From contig OX457029.1 in the NCBI GenBank assembly GCA_949752745.1, forward strand, positions 48,042,228-48,106,227: 64,000 nucleotides of DNA. Direction: 5' to 3'. Of the stretch, positions 1 through 13,598 are shown piece by piece. The notes under the pieces were generated by a model. It was not told the origin of the DNA. It was given only the letters and a program-made list of their open reading frames with translations, and ran no database searches. This DNA comes from Protula sp. h YS-2021 (Eukaryota; Annelida; Polychaeta; Sabellida; Serpulidae). A program made the translations under genes and the position numbers. The stretch's first letter is position 1. Each line of letters begins with the position of its first letter.

Positions 1-2580
1 CGACATGTACGAACTAATTCAGGTGGGGCATTTGAGTTGCAGATAATGGAATAAAACACAAAGAACCGGATGGAAATTTAAAGAGATAAAAAGAATGCGT
101 TTGTTTGTTATACGTTGTATATTAAAAGCACTGACATTTTGGAAATACTGTAATATTGCACAAATACTGTATTATCGCAGACATCTCTGGGAGGTCATCT
201 GTTTATAACAACGGTATTATCGCCTGAAAAAAAATAAACACCTCGACTTCTTGAAACGGGACTTGATAGACTTTTTCAATAAACTGATAAGGTTACAATC
301 AAATTCTTTTTGATTGAAAAATAAAACACTACTTTTATGTTCACTTTTCAACTGTTGACAGTCGGCACTGAAGCCGACAAGTTACGGAACACAGTTTTTG
401 GGGGGTATGGTCCAAAGGTGAAGGACGCATGGATTATTCGAAACCGGTCGTTTATTAACGAAGCTGGTCAGTCTACCTGTGAAGTCTGTTGGGGACATTC
501 CCTGGTGTCACGCCAGTGGCCGACTAAAAGCGAGGCAGCCAATGTGCTGCTTGCTATGCTCTCGTCACCCAGTTATCAAGGCGCGTTGGGGTGTCGGTCA
601 TTTTTTAAATATACCCTGATCAAGCTCAAGCATATCGTTCAATCAACCCCCAATACGCGACACGGGCACAGGCAGCCAGTAATTTTCAACAGAATGGCTT
701 TATGTATCATTCCATGTTATTCTCTGAAAAACATTACCATCTATGCGGTCAACAAGAGACATATTAACTTCGCACTTTGTCAAACATAGCCAAAGCTTTT
801 TACAATATTTTGAGGGTAACATTTAACTCGGGAGGAAAACCCGACCGGAGAATGGCGCTGGTTGCAATTTAATACATTACTTCTCTCACTTTTAAACAAA
901 CTTTTTTTACGCAAAACTAAAAAGATAATTTTACAATTGTATTGATTTATATTTCAGTTCCGTGTGTCTCAAGTTGAACTTTGAAGAGTCTTAAACAATA
1001 ATAAAAGCTCATTCAGCTGCCTCTAGACAGTTTTTTTCAACAGCACTCCTCAAGCAGATACACAAATCACGTTTAAACTGCATACGGACATCACTATCGG
1101 TTGTCACTGGAGAGAGACATTTAAATTTCGGGGGCCAAACAAAGTTATAAATTAAACTAGTTTTTGCGTCATTTGATTCCGTGTTTTTAAATACGGGCCT
1201 TGCAGCGCAAGGGTTCTTTTATGCTTCAGCGATTTACATGTTAGCAAGTGCTATTATTTCACTCGTGTCATCTTTACTTTTTATTGTCAGTCCTGGCAAA
1301 GTTTCAAAGATGCAAAACGCTTTTAAAACTTTTATAAAGCGTTTTATCCAAACAAGAGCCCTAGCATCTGCATTTTCAAAGCCTCGCTTTCGTTGCCAAG
1401 ATGTGTCACGTTTTCCAGTGAGCTTAGTTTGCGTCACAAAGCACACTATTGAACCCGAAATGTGTTTACTATATTGAATTTCATGTAATGACCTTTTTTT
1501 TCAATGCGTAAATTTTTATAAAACATGCACCGAGACAGCGACCCTGGTAGAACCCCTTCCGTACTCTATAGGCCGGGAGATGCCCTGATAACACAGTGTT
1601 TCTGTCAGTTTGTTTATTTAAAAGCTGCCCAAATTATTTTCAATGCAATCAGATTATGGCAGTCTGAGCCAATTCAAAGCCCCCCCCCCCCCCACCCCCA
1701 GTACTCTTTTTTTTCTTTTAATTTATGTTCCAACCCTTTTCGAAGTCACATTTCGAACCCCCTCCTACAACTTCAGTCTTATAAATCCAACTGTTGCAAC
1801 ATGATCCTTGAGCCTTTATTTTATTACGATATAAAAGTCAGAGACGTTTCAAGATTTTCTTTCTTCCAAACAAACCACTTGAATCTCGCGTTTTATAAAT
1901 CTACGTTAAAATGTACCATAAAAACTCCCCTTTCTCTACATCTTGAGATCTTTTACACTACACTCTATAGCGAGAGTTATCAGAGATCTCAATGCTGTAT
2001 AAGGTTAACGGCTGGGCGTCATTTAAATTTCCACTCGTCAGTACGACAACAATGCACCTCATCAATGCGCCATTGTGCGGCGTTCAAAGGCCAACAGATG
2101 CTTGCGGGCAAGGACGTCGACGTGCATGCAGCCGTGTGTGCACGCGACAATGCACATTCAGGTGCTTTCTGTTTTGCAAACGTCATAATACATCCCTTTG
2201 TTGCAATTTCCCTTTAAACAGAAGCCAAAAATAGCTCTAGATTTTTATCTCTTTGATACTAAAATTTGAAAAGCACATATATTAAACATGCATTTTATAT
2301 CTGTGCTATATATATACACATACTATACACTGCTATTTTGGATTTAATTTACGAGCTTGCGTAAATAAACGGCAGTAGGATGCAATAAGAATGGTATAGC
2401 CGCAAAACAAAACAGAAGTTGCAGTGATAATCAACTTGAAATCTAATTCCTTTGTTTATCTTGACACTCTCCTGCCTCGCCTTGCAAAGAACATACCAAA
2501 ATCTTTGCCACTCACGCAACTTGTATTTATTTAAGAAGCATTACAACAGTCGATTCGTTTCAGAAATGATTACCAGTCTT
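1..2580. other. Non-coding stretch, no gene recognised
   Basis: No open frame here shows a recognisable domain, a signal peptide with a convincing splice donor, or exon-like conservation. The longest open frames (337-789 and 1525-2217) have low-complexity, unbiased composition and look like chance. There is a poly-C run near 1680-1697 and a low-copy repeat at about 345-465 that is listed separately. What I infer is intergenic or long-intron DNA; an unannotated UTR cannot be excluded. Confidence 0.6.
345..465 (+). repeat. Low-copy dispersed repeat, copy 1
   Basis: This stretch aligns with 54152-54275. The strongest block is 'ggtccaaaggtgaaggac' followed by 'gcatggatta', against 'tgtccaaatgtcaaggat' followed by 'gaatggatta', and it continues to a shared 'tttattaacga'. 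Both copies can be read in a frame giving VKDxWII and SFIN, so a decayed coding fragment is possible, but I do not recognise a family. The two copies sit at opposite ends of the window in the same orientation. Confidence 0.4.
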
Positions 2581-2586
2581 GTTTAG

Positions 2587-2630
2587 GCAGATTATCTCTG
2601 CATGGTAGATAAGCTTTGGGCTTATCTGTT
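2587..2630. promoter_or_regulatory. Inverted GATA-factor motif pair
   Basis: AGATAAGC (2607-2614) and GCTTATCT (2620-2627) form a mirror-symmetric pair of WGATAA sites five bases apart. A further gattatctc lies just upstream. GATA transcription factors recognise WGATAR. The arrangement is visible in the sequence; its use as an enhancer is inference, since no gene was found within 10 kb. Confidence 0.25.
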
Positions 2631-2924
2631 TAATCGAGCTAATATCCTAGCCATTGCCAGTCACAGCAACCAAGAGATGGTCTGAAGCCTAATTAAACCT
2701 TTGAAGCCGATCAGAAAGTTTTTACTTGTTTGTCCTTATACTTATGAATTCAGTATGGATTAACCATTACTATGAAATCTGGTACGTAGCGGATCGATGG
2801 TGAGCCTGCTGACTGTAGTTTAACAGAGCACCAGGTGTACACTTTTATCGTGTTGACATTGCTCACAGTATTTCTGGCTGACTCATCTGCAGTCTTGCGA
2901 TCTCTTTCAGTTTTGTATGTTGAA

Positions 2925-3240
2925 TATATCTAGGGATGTCACCCTGCATGATCCAAACCACATTGGTGTGCGGTGTGTCACCACACATGATCCTAAATAC
3001 ACTGATTACCGGCATCTCAATGCGCATGATCCTGTGTATGACACTGAATTATGGAACGTCAACATGCACATAGAAAGGCAGCACATCATTACGACACCAT
3101 GCGCCCATGTTATTGTAGCACGTCAACGTGCATGATGACTGGCGGTATGTCGCCACGCATGACGTCACACGAGGTCAGCCGCAGTATATAGCCACGAACG
3201 ACACCCTACACTGATGATGACTCCGCGCATGACATCCTTC
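2925..3240 (+). repeat. Degenerate minisatellite, about 37-45 bp unit
   Basis: The core 'catgatcc' preceded by 'gtcac' or 'tcaatgcg' and followed by 'ta..acactga' recurs roughly every 37-45 bases (near 2948, 2986 and 3026, then in weaker copies with 'cgcatgac' to about 3230). The open frame at 2917-3135 is a by-product of the period and is not a gene. Confidence 0.6.
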
Positions 3241-6200
3241 ATACAGTCCACACTCACGGTTGAGATTTGCGCTGTCGACCGAACAACCAGCTTCTGCCTG
3301 ACTGCCCCCCCCCCAACCCCTTCCCCCTTCCTCCCTCCAGCCACAATTATTTTCGGAAATACTTCAGTATAGACAAGATTTTAATACTACAGGTTAAATT
3401 TCAATGTTACTGTTTATATCAACTAGTGTACGAAATCATCACAAGTTCTTCGTCAATTTAGTCAATTTATTACTACAATGATGATGAGAAAGCCGCGACA
3501 AATTAAGGACATATAAAGTGGACAGGTCAGTGTAGATTATCTAAGAATTCTAACACGAGCTTACAAGGGTGTCCCTGAATACTTTTGCTCTTTTCTGCCG
3601 CCAGCAACTAAGTCGTGCAACTAACAATTACACCGCGTATACAACGCTCGGGGTCGGCATTGATGCAACAATTTTTGACGAGAAACGAAAATTTATGGGG
3701 TCATTACAAGCAGTTATCCAATTAGTACGGCTCTGGCGATTGTGTTTGTACACTGTTATGTTCTCGATCGTGAAACAGCTACAGCAGGGGTACAACGTTT
3801 GCTCCGCAAAGCAATTCTGAATATCTCACTGGCTTGCGAAACATACTCGGCATATCTAGTTCATGAAGGCAGCGGGAAGCAAAGATTGCTCGAACAGATT
3901 TCACATGAACTTTGTTAAAAATCCTGCCACTGGCAATAGATTATAGTTACTTTTGCACAAAAGAAAAAAGAAATATGTTGCTTGTGTACAGAGTTGTTTT
4001 GGTGTGTAACCTTAACATGTTTTTATTTGAAATTCAAAACGTGTTCTCCGTAACCTTTGCTTGAGGAGGAAAATGCGGCCACTTAATATTCAATTCCGTA
4101 ACGTTTCCTTCTTAAGTGTACGAAAGACTGCAAGCAGCAAAAGCTCCATATTAATTACCCGAGCCTCGACGGTAACCATGCCTGTAGATCACTGATACCC
4201 AGATACGATAAACAACAGCTTCTAGATAAACATATCCTTTCCCAAAAGCAAATAAACTTCTTCCTGCCTAAATTCTAGAATAACAGCTCTAAACACACAC
4301 CAACTAATCAATTATTGGAACCTTGCATTGAAGTAATTACTCTACCAAAAACTTTAATAGCACCGAATGAGGTAAAATTTCGAGCTACAGAATGTGCAAT
4401 GAAAACGAACAGGTTTGGGATGCGTGTGGATAACAAACTCTCCCTGTTGTGCGTACGATTCTACGCGCACAGTAAAAATCGTTAAGCCAAGAAATATCTT
4501 TTTAACTAATCTTTTCGGCGGTTTCAGTACGAGAATGACCTGAAACAGGACCGTCAGCGATCGCTGAGCATAGAAAAGCTGTATGCTACATGGAAACACT
4601 CAACGGAAAGAATAAAAATATTTGTGTCACACTGGCTCACTACCCGTTGCTCCAGGTCATTATTATTGTAAGATTTATCTCAGCGCGCACCCGGGTGGGG
4701 GGGGGGGGGGGGCTGTGAGGGGGACGGGAGGTAGCACGGAAGCCAGTACATTATTCCTCAATATCAAAACCCAAACAATGCATAATGCAGATGTTTGTTC
4801 TGAATAAGTTACTTAAAAAGAGCCCCAACAAAACATTCACCGCGCAAAGCTTGCAATCCAGTCCAAAGGTCAAACCTCACAGGACAAAAAAGGAAATCTG
4901 GTAGCAATGAACATGGGTGAAAACCATTCTTGGGATCCTTGAAACTGTACTAAGAGCCGCTTGAAAAGACAATGTGACTAATATGCACAATTCTTCCTGA
5001 CATTGAGAAGTTATTTTAACATAACCGACATTTCTTTCTACCATACTGAGGTATACCAAGAATGTTTGACAGGAATGCCCTTCGCAGGCACTTGCCATGT
5101 GCCTCGGATGTTACTCTGGACGCTTGACGCCATTCTTTCCCAGTGAGTCAGCCTCAAACGGCACTCGTTTCATGAGTTGTACTTTTGACAAAAAAGTTTT
5201 CCATACTATTTTCAGATTCTTTAAGATTACATACTGTAACCCTGTTACTTTTTCATGTTTGTACGGAAGGAATTTGGTGAGAAGGGAATCCACGCCGTGT
5301 CCGTGCTTCAGGCCCCATTACGGACACAAATCCCACCGTAGTGGTGCACGGATTAGAACGACACCTAACGGACACCACAGTGCTAGCGACAGATAAACCA
5401 ACGAGGATGGCAGTCGATCAGTTGCAGTTTGCTCAAGGCTAGAGACACCGGCTTATTAACGAAGACTGTAATGAATTCAGCGACCTTGGCTGACCTCTCA
5501 TCAGGCTTATACATTTCGTCTGCCAAACAACCATGTTTAAAACATGTACAGCCTCTTTTCTGCATCAAATTTCAGAAACTTAAGCCTGTTGATTGAAATG
5601 ACATCGTATGCCTGAAAATAAGGCAGACAAAACTCGGAACAGTCCATTCAAAGCTGTTGGGATAATCTCCCAGTCTCGCCGTTCCCCCATCCCTTCACAG
5701 GTGCAGTTAGCTGAAATTACTACAACGCAGGAACTTATCCGAATATTTGGTCTGTAGTTCTATGGCTATCATAGTTCTCTGTATCACTACTTGGAACTGC
5801 GGGAAAATGGAAGCGCAGGCAATCTGGCAAGAGGCAGGAGAACAGCTGCAAACAACATGCCTGTCGCTACGCCTCAGCGAGCAATCAGCGTCACATAAAG
5901 CCAAGTCTGATATGCCAACTCCGCAGCCACAGTTCCCGCAATGTTAACAAATAACTACACACTTTTTTTTGTAAAAAAATCTGGATCGGATAAGGGTTAA
6001 CCCTGGAAAAAAGGGACCAAAGAATTTACAGGGAAACGACTCGTGGACTTCCGCTCTAAGGTCTATCGAGTGAGAAACTGCTGCAAACATTTCCTTTAAA
6101 AACGGCCCGCTTGAAAAGGACCATGTTTTATCGTTGTTACTTTTTTATACAATGGTCGCTTGCCAGGTCTGAGCAAATATAGAACACACCTGGAGATTTA

Positions 6201-7364
6201 TTGATTTCTATTTTGCGCTTAGTTTCTCCACAGACCAGGCTGTGACAGACAGGGAAATGTCAACATTTACCGCCCGCTTTTTTTACCCTGCACACAGGAG
6301 TTATTCGATTGCCCTACAATGAACCAGTTTTCTATGTATCACGAGAGGCCTTTTAACAGGTGAGCCTGGCTCGTGTGTTATTTGAAACAATGTAAATAGT
6401 CGAAGTAATCTCATAAAAACTCCAAATCTGCAGCATCGCATGGGTTTTCCGACCAGGCCTGAGAGACATCCCAAAGTAGAGTAGACATTCGTTATAACGA
6501 CATCGGTTATAACGACACCTGCTTTTCGCTGTTTAAAACGACATATCAGATAAAACAACACAATTTTCCGAATCCCCGCTTTATCGGGCAGTACGGAGTG
6601 AAATCACAGGTTCATCCGGACCACGCCATGCACAAACCCTACAAAGTCGACCATCGTGGCAGAGCAAAGTCAAATGTCCAAGTTACCTAAAGGTGCTGCA
6701 ATATTTCTTACAACTCGCGTTCAACACCACTTCAACGGCAATTTTCCTGGTAAATATCGAAGTAATCGGCAACGCATTGCAATACCAAGGCACACTCTAA
6801 AAGAATGCCAGAATGCTTTCAACAACATCTAAACCCAAAGTAATTTATTGATACTGCTTGAATGTAACGAGTTTCTTGGTATTACTGTACTTCTTTCGGC
6901 GAATGCCCCGCGCGTCTACAGATATACCTTCGTAGCTTCAAAAATTACGACCATCTCTTAGTAGCAACACTCATTATCCCTTCCACTAAATTATTACTTA
7001 CGGGAGAATAAATTGTAAACATGTGTCGAATAAACACTTAAACATGTCATAATTTTTGACAACCTGAACTTTAGACCTGAATTTACATGCAATACAAAGG
7101 TGAGTTGTGGTTTAAAAATTGAAAGAAAGGAATTTATGAAATTTGAACCCCCTACAGTTTAGTATAAAGACTTAAACGAGCCTTGACGGCCATATTTCAA
7201 AACCTTACAAAGGTAATAGGGTTTATTTACAAGTAAGCAGTAACCTAGCAACACACGTCAGATAAAATTTGTCTTTGGAATATCCTTGTCTTTGCTTCAT
7301 TTAACTGTCAATCTATTTCAGTTAAAACCTTGCCGCAATAATCATCGGGGGTGGGGGGAGGGGG
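3241..7364. other. Non-coding stretch, no gene recognised
   Basis: Only short unbiased open frames are present. Homopolymer runs include poly-C near 3305 and a poly-G run at about 4698-4713. No protein domain, RNA gene or terminal inverted repeat was recognised. The base composition alternates between AT-rich and mixed patches, as in the rest of the window. Confidence 0.55.
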
Positions 7365-7369
7365 GTTGT

Positions 7370-7800
7370 CGGCGTTTAGAGATCAAGCTCGAGCGGTAAC
7401 GAACGATAACGAACATGCGAGTTCGGGGGGGAGGGGGTGGGGGTGTGGACGGTTAGAGATCAAGCTCCAACGATAACGAACATGCGAGTTCGAGGGGGGG
7501 GGGGTTGGGTGGGGGTGGGGGTGTGGACGGTTAGAGATCACTTCGAGCGGTAACGAACGATAACATAACGAACATGCGAGTTCGGGGGGGGGTGGGTGGG
7601 GGTGGGGGTGTGGACGGTTAGAGATCACTTCGAGCGGTAACGAACGATAACATAACGAACATGCGGGTTCGGGGGGGGTGGGGTGTGGACGGTTAAGAGA
7701 TCAAGCTCGAGGGGTAACGAACGATAACGAACATGCCAGTTCGGGGTGGGGTGGGGGTTCGGACGGTACGAGATCAAGCTCGGGGACCACTCAGGGAACA
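7370..7800 (+). repeat. G-rich minisatellite, 75-87 bp unit, about five to six copies
   Basis: The unit starts at 'ggttagagatca' and continues through 'agctcgagcggtaacgaa', 'cgataacgaacatgcgag' and 'ttcgggg', ending in a long G/T tract of several runs of three or more G. Starts fall near 7375, 7452, 7528, 7615, 7690 and 7764. Copies differ by small indels: 'taacataacg' is inserted in copies 3 and 4, and copy 2 lacks 'gcggtaacgaa'. Each unit carries enough G-runs on the plus strand to form a G-quadruplex. The minus-strand frame gives a Pro/His-rich reading that is an artefact of the repeat. Confidence 0.85.
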
Positions 7801-8925
7801 TTCCTGCGTAATATCAACACGATTGGAGCAAAACTGTAGGAGTAGGATTTTAAAGAAAAAGTTTAACATACGCACACACATTCAAGCCCCCTATAGTGAT
7901 ACGACTAACCAAGTCGGACAAAGTCGGCTGGGTAAAAAAAAATTTCCGATCTGCGAGTTTTTGCGAACTGCGGTGCAAAATCTGAGACTTAGCAAGAATA
8001 GTCTACATGTAAACGAAAGATTCAAAATGTGGAGGAAGTATGCAATTTCAAGCCTCGGAAATTGGTCTAAAATAAAAACACCTTGAAAGTAACTGTAGCC
8101 ATCTGCACGCAGTGCAAAGTTTTCCAATAAGTTTCCCTTTGTCAAATGACAATATTTTTTGACTGCGGTGAGGAAATGTGAAAAGTTACAGGAAAACCGT
8201 AGACCAGGTCGGCAGCGTCACACGACGAGGGGCCACGATATTATTTTTAACCTGTGTAAACCTGCCATTTTTTTGGCTACCTCCATCCCCCCACCCCTCC
8301 TCCTCCTCACTAGGGGAACACAGGCAAGAAATTTCAGTGGTCTCTTGACTCTGATATGGGCTGACTCATTGTCAGTCGTCCATGCATAAACATAACACCA
8401 CATAATGAATAAATAAAATCTGTGACTGAACAGCTGAACAGACTTTCTATTGAATCATTTGTACAAAGACAAAGCTTGCGGTTTGACGTTAAGTAGTTTT
8501 GTCAGTCACTTTTTTTTTTATCACAGCGCTGATACCTGAAGCACAAAAGTTTATCTTTTTTTGTACCTCACTGACTCATGTTCTTATATCAACAGTCAGT
8601 TTACAACTGGGAAAGTGCAGGATATGAAATCAAACCGCTCTTACTACATTTTAGTCATGATTTCTTGTACATTTATTGCACAAATTTATCTATTTCTTCA
8701 CTGAATATAACCTCTATTATCTGACAGAAGTACACGGGCTTTCATTAGTTAAAACCGGATGTCATACCTTATACACCTTTTAAGGATAGTTCCTTAAAAG
8801 CTTGGGTATAATGTATTCCGTTTTTTGCACCATCACCGCTCGAAGCCAAACGAATAAAAGGAAATCTTCACCAAACTGGATATCGCCTCTCAAATCCTAC
8901 ACGATCAAAAACTCCTGTGTTTCTC

Positions 8926-8955
8926 AGATAAGACAAAAGTAGATAAGAAGATAAG
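8926..8955 (+). promoter_or_regulatory. Triple GATA motif cluster
   Basis: Three AGATAAG motifs lie within 30 bases (8926, 8941 and 8949), all in the same orientation. This matches the WGATAR site of GATA factors. A regulatory role is inference; in AT-rich DNA such clusters can arise by slippage. Confidence 0.2.
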
Positions 8956-8968
8956 AGGCACAGCCGGC

Positions 8969-8994
8969 GAAATGCTATCCACAAATAGCATTTC
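8969..8994. other. Perfect 10-bp hairpin
   Basis: GAAATGCTAT and ATAGCATTTC form a perfect 10-bp inverted repeat with a six-base loop, directly next to the GATA cluster. No longer palindrome or terminal repeat surrounds it, so it is reported only as a structure. Confidence 0.4.
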
Positions 8995-11900
8995 ACATCG
9001 ATCCAGCCGAACTTCTCATACCTCTGGCTATTACTATTATTATTATTTTTTTAATTTATCATTAATCATTTGGAAGCGTCAACCTTAAAATTGGATCTTC
9101 CAAGAAGAATTGGGCCTTCATTTACCCTTTGGTTGTTGTTGGCGATTCCAACCGTTTCATGTTTTTGTGTAGGAGAAGGTGCGTAATACCCGGAAGTTCG
9201 TGGCAACTCCCTAATTACAATAGTCCACTGGATACTAACAGCTTATTTACCTACTTTACGTCATTTTCTGTAAGCATTCTTTCATTTCCGCTCATTTTGC
9301 GAGCCAATGGCCTCTCAGAATGTGCGATAATGCATATCGCTTTGGATTAGCATTATCTTTCCAAAACATTCTCAACAGATTAATACACACAATGTTTATG
9401 TTCAATGGGCAAGGTGACAACACGCGAATTAACACCCACTCCATTTTTTTTTGGCCAAGTGCTCAATGTCTGCACAGCACACAGGCGCTAGTCGACCCTT
9501 CAGATTTTCAAATGAACAAGGAAAGCATGCAGTGTTCCAGTGGGGCGGAAGTGATCAGTCACATTTGTAGCAAGCAAATTCGACAGTTCGAAATAGCTTG
9601 TTCATGAATAAATCAAATAATCTGTTTTTTCTTATTTGCCAGCGTAATGAAACCGGTTCGCTCCTTGAACAAAGAACCTAGATCTTTTCAGTATTTGAAG
9701 AAAACTTACGGCCATGTGTTGTCACAAGAGCTATTCAACTTCCCTAACACATATTTTCAAGAAATCTAGCTTAATTAAGAAACACACCTAAAGAGAGGCG
9801 TACGGTTTATACACTGTCGATATGAAGTACCCTGTCATGACCTCACTTTCTTCACATGGCCTTAGGCCATATACAATAATAATACCATTACTATACTTTC
9901 TTTTTTAAGTGTCTGTCCACGGAAGGTATCGCCTTATTTGGACATTTTACACCAATGATTTGATGGCTGGATTATAAATCACTCATGTTATGTTGATTGG
10001 AGTGTCAGGAAAAGACCGCAAAGCACTAATACGAACATGTGAAGAAACAGCCGAACCAACATCAACATGGCTATAGCTCAGACGAAATGAGAAGAGATGG
10101 TCCCCAACAGGATTGAGCTACACCACTTCTGAGTGCGGCAGGTCGCTCCTGTCGTAGTTCCCTCCACCCCCTCCCCCCCCTCCCCGGCATAGAACGTCTT
10201 TTAGTCAATGGGACGAAACGTCTGGTGACGCCCGGTCTTCAACTGAAGACGAATTGGTGGATGCATGACACAACCACGTTACGTAAGATAATATGTTGTT
10301 AATATTTTCACAACCTCCCCCCCCCCTAAAAGAAAAAAAAACTAAAAAAAGTCACATTTAACGGCCTGTATTTTTCTGCAGCAGCTTATAACATTTTTAA
10401 GAGTTTTTTTTTTTTTTAACGGCTCTCCATGTCCACATATGACCCGATACGTGCAATGCGGTGTTGTCAGAGTACAGCGCCAATCACTCTAGTCCATCGA
10501 CATCTTGCCCAGATATACCCTTTTAAATGATCAATACGTCAATCCACCGAGCCGTGGTATGTTCATAGTAAAAGCCCGCATCATCCTCTGTCACACGGTG
10601 ACATTCCACCAGCGCTGAGCTGGGCCTGACATTCCGTTATTGCTTCCATGGCCTTTTCATGTCACGCCCAGTCCTCTCAGTACAGGGTTGAGCACGGAGC
10701 TGTGTAAATTGACAGTAAGTGTAAGACACAATGGATTTATAACTGTCATCACCTCAATCTGAAAGGACACTATACGGCTGTTGATAGAAGACTGTCTGCA
10801 ATCATTTACCAAAGCAAATTATGACAGAGACTAATGGAACAGGTAAATGGCCAGTTCCTATTGACGCCACTAGGAACAATTGGCAATATTCATGACGCCA
10901 CGACTCGTCCCTTTTCCCACCTCCCCTCAGCCAATAACATCGTCCTGTTGCCAGTTGCTTTGTTTCACGGCTTACGACGCGACAGATCAGCACCACTAGT
11001 ACTGAGTGATTCTCATACAGTCCAAGCACCTTCCCCGACCTGCTTGGTGCTCGTAGCGCGAACAACAACGTCCCTCTACCGCCGCTGAAGGAATCCCAGA
11101 GACCCCGAGACAAAGCCTTCCCCCGTAATACAATGAAGTCAGGGTTTCTGAAGTCAAATGAAGCTCTAAAACTGCTCGTCTTTTCTTTTTCTTTTTTCAG
11201 AAAGAATAAAATGCATATGTAAACATTTTCTTGTCATGGCATAAAAGGGTCTCGACCTGTACTCACTAAATTAATACAGGACACGATCATGAAAAGGCAC
11301 CGCTCCTAAACCGTCTACTTTGAAAAGATATCACTTGAAATGATATGTAAATAGGATCAGAACTGTTTAAGCTAAAACACATTTGAATCAGGACCAAACT
11401 TCTTTTTAAAGAGTTGTCTGCCAAGAAAACGTTTTTACGTTTTATACACGACTTGTCTCATATGTCCACCTGGTGTCTCTTAAGGCCTTAACAAAAAATG
11501 TTTACAAATCGCTTTGTGAGCAAGCTGAATAGAAGTTGAGCTCAAATGGTCCCTACTTGTGCTAACGAATATCTACATTATGTGGTTATTAAGCCCCTTC
11601 CTGCCACTCGTTTTCTTCGTTCATTTTACATACACTGCTTTATGTACGCAAGTAGTCATAGACCTTGTAATGAATTGCAAAAGAGCAATTGACTAAAACT
11701 TGAGAAAAAATGGCTGTAAGGTTTCCTTATTTCCATTACAAAGTCATACCCTTGAGATTCACCGATTCTTTACATCTTCTCCGCCAAAATAATGTTACCC
11801 CGGGGTGAAAATTATGTTCACACGCATAGTGCTGTGCATAGAATCAGCAACACATATTCTGCCTGTGTCTTGCGCTTTGTGTTGTTGTTGAATTACAACT

Positions 11901-13598
11901 GACTTATATGCAAGGCAAGCTGTAATGCTTGTATAAACTTTTAAGGGCAAATGTGCAATACTGCTTTTGAAGTAAGACAAGCTCAATAGCAATATCCCTT
12001 CTACCAACGATACTGTGTACCTGAAGACCTCTAAATCTTAGTCTTGCGTTAAGTGGTCTGTCGTGTAAAAGCCCACATTAATTACCTACGAAAAAATTCT
12101 TATTTACACATAATTTGTGAGGAAAAATACGATGTTGCAATTTCCGACATTGGCCCGATATTCCTCGCAATAAAATGGAAAAATGTGACGATCAAATCGT
12201 TCAGTGTCTATGAATATACAATTACATACCCCTTAATGCGAAGATACGCTATGCCCAAACACATTTTTTGTTCTAACCAGAAACAATAATTAACCTAAAC
12301 AGAATAAGTACTCTAAAACAGCATTAGTCAATAATCAATTGATAAATTACCGTGTAACAAAGTATTTTTCATAGATATACACACTACGGTGTGTAAATCA
12401 TATTTACAAAATTAAAACTAGAAAACACAGTGAATAGGCTAGAGATATTTTCACATTATACCATGCGACAGCCATCAGCAACGACACAGCACGAGACAAA
12501 GTTTACTGCTCTTGCATGTAGGTCAGGAAAGAAGTGATCTCACATTTTCAGGGAAGAAATGATATCATGTGTATATCACGGAACAACTGGCCTTGGATCT
12601 GGTGAAGTGAGATTGCATGAAAGTCAGGGAAAAAAGTGACTATATAATAGATCAGAGATAAATTACCACCTCAAAGTAACGGGTCTTGTGACCAGATTGA
12701 ATTACGTATTATTCCGAAAAATCAGTTCAAAGCTCGCTGCCTTATCTTGGCAATCTCCGATGCTATATTCAGCACAGCTGAGCCATCCACAGACTTGCAA
12801 GCAACCAAAGTGGAGCTCTGAAAATATTCCTAATTGCCTGAACGTTAAAAATGTGAAGTTTGCGTGGAAAAGACAGATTTTCCGATCAAAACAGTTTACA
12901 TCTATCACTGAATAAACAGAAGAAAATCTATAAAAATTTTACTATGTTACACATTAAAGAATGTAGAATGCAGAATTGTTAAGATATTAGGAGGGCATTA
13001 AGCACTACATTTTGCATGAAAATCCACACGGAAAGTTAGAAAGCTAAGACATGAGACTGAGAATTGCATTTACACGCAGCGTTACATTGTAATCATCACG
13101 CAGTAAACCACTACGAGTACAACTCGTGATTAATTCTACACTTCAAAGGCCATGGTTAAACGCATGCTTATGATTACACACAGTGTCACAAACAACGTAG
13201 ATCCTACCTGATTTGTCTTTTGCTGGTTCTAAAGTGATTTTAAAACAAATGGAGAGAATTTATAATACAGCGAAATTAAATCGATTAGTCCTAAAAAAAA
13301 ATAATCGTTTTCCTGCTGGGTAAGGTTCCACTCATCTAAATTCCAACAAAATCAACTCAAGCTCTGTGCATCTCTTACATCGTGCACTAACAAGCGAAAA
13401 ATGCAGTCACATGGTCATTTCACAGTCAAACACAATCAACTGTACACAACACATTTTCTGTTGCATTCCACACGGTTGACGCTTAAGGTTTACTACAACG
13501 TTAAGGAGGTTAATAATCATTGAAAACTTTTACAGTGGCATATTATTATTACAAAGTACCAACATCGCAAATCCAATGTAAACAGGTGCAAGTTCTTA

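Larger units (their letters stand above)
7801..13598. other. Non-coding stretch, no gene recognised
   Basis: There is no recognisable exon, transposon protein or RNA gene. Homopolymer tracts occur at about 10316-10326 (C) and 10407-10418 (T). If gene 1 has downstream exons or a long 3' UTR, part of this stretch near 13 kb could belong to it. Otherwise it is intergenic. Confidence 0.5.

Noticed and set aside
337..789. 150-codon plus-strand open frame at the window start
   Set aside because: Only the first third matches the repeat at 54 kb. The rest has no domain, no codon pattern and no splice context. It is treated as repeat plus chance.
7383..7628. Pro/His-rich minus-strand frame
   Set aside because: It is the translation of the G-rich minisatellite and has no start context or neighbours.
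2925..7800. CRISPR-like look of the regularly spaced repeats at 2.9 kb and 7.4 kb
   Set aside because: The units are contiguous degenerate minisatellites without unique spacers, in a eukaryotic setting with introns. No cas-like genes are present.
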